In this document: piece by piece, positions 5,788 to 10,668 of the stretch
How the letters are laid out: every line of letters starts with the position of its first letter
Numbering within the stretch: the first letter of the stretch is position 1
Origin: Phycisphaerales bacterium
GTDB lineage: Bacteria; Planctomycetota; Phycisphaerae; Phycisphaerales; UBA1924
Assembly (NCBI GenBank): GCA_020054055.1
Contig: JAGVLZ010000149.1
Span: 1-10,668 of the forward strand
Direction: 5' to 3'
DNA: 10,668 bases
The notes under the pieces: generated by a model
The model's input: the letters and a program-made list of their open reading frames with translations, nothing else
Told to the model about the DNA's origin: nothing
Databases searched by the model: none
Program-made: the position numbers and the translations under genes

Positions 5788-6953
5788 AAGGTCGAGTCCC
5801 CGCGCATGGGAACATGCTGGTCAATCGCGTTGCCGACGGGGCGAAGGCCGACGCCCTCCGCAAGGAGGCCGCCTCGCTGAAGCGCCTCACCCTGACCCCG
5901 AAGCAATCCTGCGACCTCGAGATGATCTCGATCGGCGCCTTCAGCCCCCTCAAAGGCTTCATGGGCAGCGCCGACTTCGAGAGCGTCTGCACTTCGATGA
6001 AACTCGCGAGCGGAGCGATCTGGCCCATCCCGATCCTGCTGTCGGTGAGCAAGTCGGATGCGCCGAAGACCGGCGAGCGCGTCGCGCTGCACGCGTCCAA
6101 CGGCGTGCTCCAGGCGGTCATCACCGTCGAAGAGGTCTTTCCGCACAACAAAGCGCTCGAACTGCCCAATGTCTTCCGCACCGAGGACGCCGCGCACCCC
6201 GGCGTGGCGCAGGTCATGGCCGAGGGCGACACCTGCATCGCGGGGCCGGTCGAAACCCTCACCGTCTGCGCCGATCCCAACGGGCCCGAAGCATTCCTCG
6301 ATCACCGCCTCACTCCCGCGCAGACGCGTGCGGCCTTCGATCAGCGCGGCTGGCTCACCATCACCGCCTTCCAGACGCGCAACCCCATCCACCGCGCCCA
6401 CGAATACCTCTGCAAAGTCGCCCAGGAAATCGGCGACGGCCTCCTCGTCCACCCGCTCGTCGGCGAGACCAAAGAGGGCGACATCCCCGCCAAGGTCCGC
6501 ATGGAGTGCTACAGGGTCCTCCTCGACAACTACTTCGTCCCCGAGCGCACGATGCTGAGCGTCATGCCCGCCGCCATGCGCTACGCCGGCCCGCGCGAAG
6601 CGATCCTGCACGCGCTCGTCCGCAAGAACTACGGCTGCTCCCATTTCATCGTCGGCCGCGACCACGCCGGAGTCGGCAACTATTACGGCTCGTACGACGC
6701 CCAGCGCATCTTCGACGAACTCGACCCCGCGAGCCTCGTCATCATCCCCTTCAAGTTCGAGCACACCGCGTACTCGAAACGCGCGGGCGGCATGGTCAGC
6801 CCCAAGACTTTCCCCAACATCCCGGGCGACCAGGTCTCACTCTCAGGCACAAAGGTGCGCGAGATGCTCGCCGCGGGCCAGCGCCCGCCCGAAGAGTTCA
6901 CGCGGGCCGAGGTTGCGGACGTGCTGATCAAGTGGGCGACGGGGAAGGGCTGA
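5784..6953 (+). CDS. sat: Sulfate adenylyltransferase (ATP sulfurylase)
   Basis: A 389-residue single-domain ATP sulfurylase, catalysing ATP + sulfate to adenosine 5'-phosphosulfate (APS) + pyrophosphate. Key motifs are present: QTRNPIHRAH (197-206), HPLVGETKEGDIP (223-235), MRYAGPREAILHA (265-277), GRDHAGVG (291-298) and SGTKVREML (354-362). There is no C-terminal APS kinase domain. The loop that binds structural zinc in several bacterial and thermophile enzymes is present, but its cysteine/histidine ligands appear replaced (Ser331, Ala334, Phe343, Asn345 by my alignment from memory). The start ATG overlaps the stop of the upstream glycosyltransferase, with GGAAGAGGAG at 5767-5776 as ribosome site. 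No aprAB, cysC, cysH or cysN lies in the window. The pathway could be assimilation, or supply of activated sulfate for a sulfated glycan. The reverse, dissimilatory direction is less likely in this context. Confidence 0.95.
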   Translation: MKGRVPAHGNMLVNRVADGAKADALRKEAASLKRLTLTPKQSCDLEMISIGAFSPLKGFMGSADFESVCTSMKLASGAIWPIPILLSVSKSDAPKTGERVALHASNGVLQAVITVEEVFPHNKALELPNVFRTEDAAHPGVAQVMAEGDTCIAGPVETLTVCADPNGPEAFLDHRLTPAQTRAAFDQRGWLTITAFQTRNPIHRAHEYLCKVAQEIGDGLLVHPLVGETKEGDIPAKVRMECYRVLLDNYFVPERTMLSVMPAAMRYAGPREAILHALVRKNYGCSHFIVGRDHAGVGNYYGSYDAQRIFDELDPASLVIIPFKFEHTAYSKRAGGMVSPKTFPNIPGDQVSLSGTKVREMLAAGQRPPEEFTRAEVADVLIKWATGKG

Positions 6954-6958
6954 TGGTT

Positions 6959-7056
6959 TTCGCCCGTGAAAGGGGCGCGCGATGGTTGCCAGCGGCGCAG
7001 CCGCTGGATTCGCTGCTTGCAAACTCTCTTCATCGCCCATGAAATGGGCGAGCGAC
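6959..7056 (-). repeat. Three-hairpin intergenic repeat element, copy 2 (inverted)
   Basis: Read on the minus strand this repeats the element at 3652-3750: stem I at 7034-7050 (CGCCCAT / ATGGGCG), stem II at 6989-7007 (CCAGCGGC / GCCGCTGG) and stem III at 6961-6977 (one C-C mismatch). Linkers are 26 and 11 bases. Stems I and II keep full pairing although their sequences differ from copy 1. The element begins about 6 bases after the sat stop codon and ends about 15 bases before the next gene's start, so it fills almost the whole intergenic gap. Confidence 0.8.
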
Positions 7057-7070
7057 CCGCCCGCGCCGCC

Positions 7071-8255
7071 ATGAAGATCGTCCACTACCTCTCCGAGATC
7101 GTCCTCTCCCACGGCGGGGTCGTCCGCGCCGTCCTCGACCTCTGCGCCGCCCTCGCCAAAGCCAATCACGAAGTCTCCCTGCTCACCTTCGACGACACCG
7201 ACGTGCCCAAAGACTGGAAGCGCGGCGGCCCCCCCGGAATGCTCATCCCCCGCTGCATCACCCTCGACTGGCCCGAACGCCGAAAGCCCATCCGCCGATT
7301 CAAGAAGACCGACCTCCTCCGCGCCGAAGGAGCCATCGCCGGCGCACGAGCCCTCCACATGCACGGCCCGTGGGAAGCAACCAACCTCCAACTCGCACCC
7401 ATCGCCTTCCAGCGCGGCATCCCCTACGTCGTCTCGACCCACGGCATGCTCGACGATTGGACCATGGCCCAAGGCCACGTCTGGATGAAGCGCGCCTTCC
7501 TCAGATTCAAGGGCCGAGCCCTCCTCAACAACGCCTCCGCCGTCCTCTGCACCGCCGAGGCCGAACGCACGCAGGCATCGAAGTGGTTCACAAACCCGCG
7601 CACGGAAGTCCTCCCGCTCCTCTTCGACCTCGAACCATTCAAGAAGCCGATCGACCCCCACGCCGCCGACGAACTCCTCGCAAAGACCCCCGGCGAAGGC
7701 CCGCTCGTACTCTTTCTTAGCCGACTGCACCCGAAGAAAGGCATCGAGCACCTCCTCGACGCCTCGGCCCAACTCTGGAACACAGGCCTGCAGTTCCGCC
7801 TCGCCATCGCGGGCGCCACCGACCAGCACTCCGTCGGCTACGACGCGACCCTCATCGCCCACGCCGCGAAACTCGGGATCACCGATCGCGCCGCGTTCCT
7901 CGACATGGTCTCCGGCCCCGCGAAACTCGCCCTCATCCAATCGTCCCGCGTCCACGTCCTCCCCACCATGCAGGAAAACTGGGGCTTCGCCCCGCTCGAA
8001 TCCCTTGCCCTCGCCCGGCCCGTCATCACCACCAAAGGCGTGGACATCTGGCCCGAACTCGAACGCAGCGGCGGGGCGATCATCATCGATCCCAAGCCCA
8101 ACCCGGCCACGTCGCTCGCGCCCGCCATGCGCCGGCTGATCGAGAACGAGGCGGACGCCGACGCGATGGGCAGACGCGGGCAGGAATGGGTGCTCCGCGA
8201 ACTCGATCCCGCGGCCGTGATCCGCCGATATGAGTCCTTCTACCGCGACCTCTGA
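7071..8255 (+). CDS. Family 4 glycosyltransferase (GT-B fold)
   Basis: A 394-residue cytoplasmic enzyme. The N-terminal domain begins MKIVHYLSEIVLSHGGVVRAVLDLCAALAK with the typical glycine pair at 15-16, and STHGMLDDW (122-130) is common in exopolysaccharide glycosyltransferases. The C-terminal donor-binding domain shows FLSRLHPKKGIEHLLDA (215-231) and PTMQENWGFAPLESLALARPVITT (298-321). The latter holds the E-x7-E pair, Glu302 and Glu310. The start at 7071 is chosen on this N-terminus. No Shine-Dalgarno sequence is visible, and the frame remains open upstream through the hairpin element, where an ATG at 7044 is an alternative start. It follows sat in the same direction with a 117-base gap and is convergent with the ligase-like gene, 18 bases away. 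The likely role is polysaccharide chain assembly; sugar specificity is unknown. Confidence 0.9.
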   Translation: MKIVHYLSEIVLSHGGVVRAVLDLCAALAKANHEVSLLTFDDTDVPKDWKRGGPPGMLIPRCITLDWPERRKPIRRFKKTDLLRAEGAIAGARALHMHGPWEATNLQLAPIAFQRGIPYVVSTHGMLDDWTMAQGHVWMKRAFLRFKGRALLNNASAVLCTAEAERTQASKWFTNPRTEVLPLLFDLEPFKKPIDPHAADELLAKTPGEGPLVLFLSRLHPKKGIEHLLDASAQLWNTGLQFRLAIAGATDQHSVGYDATLIAHAAKLGITDRAAFLDMVSGPAKLALIQSSRVHVLPTMQENWGFAPLESLALARPVITTKGVDIWPELERSGGAIIIDPKPNPATSLAPAMRRLIENEADADAMGRRGQEWVLRELDPAAVIRRYESFYRDL

Positions 8256-8273
8256 GCAACCCCGAGCCCCGGA

Positions 8274-9725
8274 TCACGAGCGCTCATCGCGCGCTCGCGA
8301 ATCGTCCAATCGTCGCCTCGAATCCGACAGCGCCGAGTGGAATGACTCATCGCCATACCCCGCGTATTCATCCGCCGCATCGAAGTCCTCCGGCGAGCCT
8401 TGCTCCGCGAGCCAGGTATCCGACGCGGAAGGAATCGGCTCGGCGTGCAGCGCCTCGGCGTGCCGCCGCTGGCCGATCTCGACGAGCCATCCCCCGATCC
8501 CGCTGAAGATGACCATGAGCACGAGCGGCGCGCTGACGCGCGACACGATGTACCCCTCCAGCAACGCGCCGGCGAAGTACGCCCCGCAGAACCCGACGTA
8601 CAACTCCGCGAGCCGACGCTCGAGCCCTTGGAGATAGCCCCGCAATCGCAGCACGCGCAGCACCTGCCACCCCGTCGCGAACGCGAGCAGGATGATCAGC
8701 CCCCCCATCACGATGCCGTAGGACGCGAGTCCCAACAGGAAACTGTTCTCGGAGTGGACCGCATCCTGCTGCGAGCCCGCGCCAAACAGCGGGTTCTCCG
8801 TGAACTGCTCCCACATCTTCTCCCAGACCTTTGTCCGGGTGTCGCCCCCTCGGGTGAAGCGCCCGAATCCGACCTCCCCGATATCGACCCCGATGACGGA
8901 CGCCACCCCGACAAAGAACAGCCCCGCGATCGGCAGGAAGATGATCGCCGCCCCGAGCCTCGCATAAAAAATTGCCATCGACATGATGACGAGCATGCCG
9001 AAGCCCGTGCGCGACTGCGTCCACAGCAGCAACGCCACGTTGGTCCCCGCGAGCACCGCCCACAGCGGCCTGAACACATACTTCCGATCGTTCACCAGCA
9101 GAAAAAACGACAACGCCGCGAGAAACGCGAGCAGCACCCCCGCGTGCTGCGGATTCGAGAGCATCCCCTGGAATCGCCCTCCTCCCGCGAGAGTCAGCAC
9201 CTTGGCGCGCACGACGAACTGCACCGCGCAACACCCGACCCAGATGATGCTCACCGACGCGAGGACCCGCAACATCCACAGCACGTCTTCCTTGTCCTCG
9301 TACAACGAACGCGCGATCACCACGCCGGGCAGCAGCGTCACGAGCGCCAGGATGATCGAGTTCAGGCCGTCAAAGAAATCTCCCGCGATCATCAGCCGCA
9401 CCACGCCGGCATACAGCGCGAGCGCGACCACGCACAGCCCCTGCAAGGGCAGGCTGAGGAACTTCATCCGCCCGAGATTCAGCACCATCGACATCACCAG
9501 GAACACGCCGCACGCCGCGAACAACTCCGAACGCCTGGATTGAACGGGAGTCATCCACGTCTGCACTGCGTCGCCCTGCCAATCCACCGGCGCCGCCAGC
9601 GACGCCGTGAGCAGCAGCCCGCCGAACACGAGCATCACGGCCTTGAAGCGCCACGCGACCAGGAGCGCGACGGCGAGGCCGACGACACCGATGAGGCTGA
9701 TCAGTTGTGGATTGAGGCCGAACAT
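8274..9725 (-). CDS. O-antigen ligase / polysaccharide polymerase-like membrane protein (Wzy_C family)
   Basis: A 483-residue polytopic membrane protein with roughly 11-13 hydrophobic helices between residues 8 and 416. The O-antigen ligase domain is recognisable from about 185 to 350. GMLSNPQHAGVLLAFLAAL and WTQSRTGFGML (SRTG with Arg239) are present, followed by a long extracytoplasmic loop, TRTKVWEKMWEQFTENPLFGAGSQQDAVHSENSFLLGLASYG, holding His324 in the H-x3-F/L pattern. WaaL ligases and Wzy polymerases share this layout and sequence alone does not separate them. The final ~60 residues form an unusual acidic, disordered-looking cytoplasmic tail. The start at 9725 has only a weak GGAG about 14 bases upstream. 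It lies 69 bases downstream of the phosphatase-fold gene on the same strand, a likely operon. It would join or polymerise lipid-linked glycans at the outer face of the inner membrane. Confidence 0.85.
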   Translation of the reverse strand: MFGLNPQLISLIGVVGLAVALLVAWRFKAVMLVFGGLLLTASLAAPVDWQGDAVQTWMTPVQSRRSELFAACGVFLVMSMVLNLGRMKFLSLPLQGLCVVALALYAGVVRLMIAGDFFDGLNSIILALVTLLPGVVIARSLYEDKEDVLWMLRVLASVSIIWVGCCAVQFVVRAKVLTLAGGGRFQGMLSNPQHAGVLLAFLAALSFFLLVNDRKYVFRPLWAVLAGTNVALLLWTQSRTGFGMLVIMSMAIFYARLGAAIIFLPIAGLFFVGVASVIGVDIGEVGFGRFTRGGDTRTKVWEKMWEQFTENPLFGAGSQQDAVHSENSFLLGLASYGIVMGGLIILLAFATGWQVLRVLRLRGYLQGLERRLAELYVGFCGAYFAGALLEGYIVSRVSAPLVLMVIFSGIGGWLVEIGQRRHAEALHAEPIPSASDTWLAEQGSPEDFDAADEYAGYGDESFHSALSDSRRRLDDSRARDERS

Positions 9726-9794
9726 GAACGAACGATGCTCCGAGAGTCCAATAACACAGCGCGGCGGGGCCGCGACGACGACGCACCACAGACT

Positions 9795-10668
9795 CTATCG
9801 GGCGTCGGTGCTCTGCGGTTCGGATGGACTCGCCGGAGAAGGATTCCGTTCGGGTCCGGCCGGGATCATCAACTCCGCAACAACCCCACGATGGTCCGAC
9901 CGAAACCTCGGCCCGATTGTGATCGCCCGAACTCGAATCCCGGCACTCGTCCACACACGGTCGATCGGCACCGAGAACCACGTCGGCAGCGAAGCGGGCC
10001 ATGTCCCACCCCCGAACATCGGCGACCACCCGATCAGGCCGCTGGTGCGCGCGAACGCCCGGTGATATCGCCCCGCGGGCGACGAGTTGAAATCGCCCGC
10101 GATGACCGCCTCCATCCCCGATGACCTCCTCCAATCCCCGATGATCCGGCCGTTCAACTCCGTCGTATCGATCCCGCGCCGCCACGTCTCGCGCGTCCGC
10201 GGCGAGGGGGGATGCATCGCCGACAACAGGAAAGGTTCGCACCCGGGCGCGCGAACGATCACGCTCCGCCTCGCCGCGAAACTGAACTTGGTCTCCTCGC
10301 TGTACGCGGCGATCGCCCGCACCTCAGCCGGGAAACGGCTCAGCACGATCACCTCCCACATCAGCCCCGCCTCGGGCTCCACGCGGTACGGATACGACTC
10401 CTTCAGAAACGGGTAGTCACTCAGGAATCCCCAGGGCGGCTCGATCAAAACAATCAAGTCCGCGTTCTGGTCCCTGATCCATGCAACGGCATCGTTGTCG
10501 TGACGCGAATGCTCCCCGCGCGCGTTGTATTCCAGCAGCCGCACCACCCGCTCGTTCGAGCCCGCCGCACGAGCATCCGGCACGCTCAACGACAACCGCC
10601 ATCCGATCGCGGTCGTGACCGACACGGCCAACAAATTCATCCCGAATCGCCACCGGCGCGCCGCGGCC
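9795..10668 (-). CDS. Endonuclease/exonuclease/phosphatase (EEP) family protein, N-terminus probably beyond the window
   Basis: The EEP fold is well marked. Numbering from the first in-window ATG (10640), it has RLLEYNAR (Asn39), DLIVLIEP (Glu67), SAMHPPSPR (His143), VIAGDFNSSP (Asp183, Asn185), VPIDRVW (Asp227) and RSDHRGVVAEL (Asp249, His250). All catalytic metal and general-base residues of the family are present, so activity as a phosphodiesterase, phosphatase or nuclease is expected. The reading frame stays open from 10640 to the right edge (encoding AAARRWRFG), and the first in-window residues look like part of a hydrophobic helix, so the protein very likely starts outside the window with one or more membrane segments. 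Such membrane-anchored EEP proteins place the enzyme domain outside the cytoplasm. It is followed by the ligase-like gene. The substrate is unknown; a role on a lipid-linked or phosphate-containing glycan is speculative. A short proline-rich tail ends the protein. Confidence 0.82.
   Translation of the reverse strand, partial: AAARRWRFGMNLLAVSVTTAIGWRLSLSVPDARAAGSNERVVRLLEYNARGEHSRHDNDAVAWIRDQNADLIVLIEPPWGFLSDYPFLKESYPYRVEPEAGLMWEVIVLSRFPAEVRAIAAYSEETKFSFAARRSVIVRAPGCEPFLLSAMHPPSPRTRETWRRGIDTTELNGRIIGDWRRSSGMEAVIAGDFNSSPAGRYHRAFARTSGLIGWSPMFGGGTWPASLPTWFSVPIDRVWTSAGIRVRAITIGPRFRSDHRGVVAELMIPAGPERNPSPASPSEPQSTDAR

Noticed and set aside
8400..10124. Long plus-strand frame of 574 codons opposite the ligase-like and EEP genes
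   Set aside because: Its product is dominated by Arg, His, Pro, Gln and Glu with no motif. The opposite strand encodes two clear families, so this is a shadow of high-GC coding sequence.

Overview
The window is GC-rich (strongly C/G-ending codons), with long open frames on both strands and no RNA genes, CRISPR arrays or insertion sequences that I can see. Gene content and style fit a bacterium of the Planctomycetota, perhaps a Phycisphaerae-like lineage. The main hints are a PadR/HAAS-type membrane protein with a pseudopilin-like tail and short dispersed intergenic repeats. This assignment is inference only, since no marker gene is present.

Left part (1-3530). The window opens in the last 77 codons of a PDZ-domain protein, probably an HtrA-like protease. 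An RNase Z-like metallo-beta-lactamase hydrolase follows on the same strand. Convergent to it is a two-gene unit on the minus strand: a PadR-type repressor and, joined by a 4-base ATGA overlap, a 655-residue single-pass membrane protein of unknown function. A 17-base perfect palindrome overlapping a -10-like box lies upstream of the repressor and is a good candidate for its own operator. Two short direct repeats fill the gap between the convergent genes.

Middle (3531-3851). This 320-base gap has no gene. It holds a G-rich tract, a three-hairpin repeat element and a CCCATCA-type tandem tract.

Right part (3852-10668). This is a surface- or secreted-polysaccharide locus. A family 2 glycosyltransferase (minus strand) is divergent from a family 4 glycosyltransferase. 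The latter overlaps by 4 bases with sat, the ATP sulfurylase gene. After a second, inverted copy of the three-hairpin element comes another family 4 glycosyltransferase. Convergent to that is a minus-strand pair: an endonuclease/exonuclease/phosphatase-fold protein (its N-terminus probably beyond the window) followed by an O-antigen ligase/polymerase-type membrane protein. Together the set suggests assembly, polymerisation or ligation of a glycan. The tight linkage of a glycosyltransferase with sat raises the possibility that the glycan is sulfated, but no APS kinase or sulfotransferase is visible here.

The most unusual non-coding signal is the pair of three-hairpin elements (about 3652-3750 and 6959-7056, inverted). 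Two of the three stems differ between the copies by compensatory base-pair changes, which points to selection on structure.
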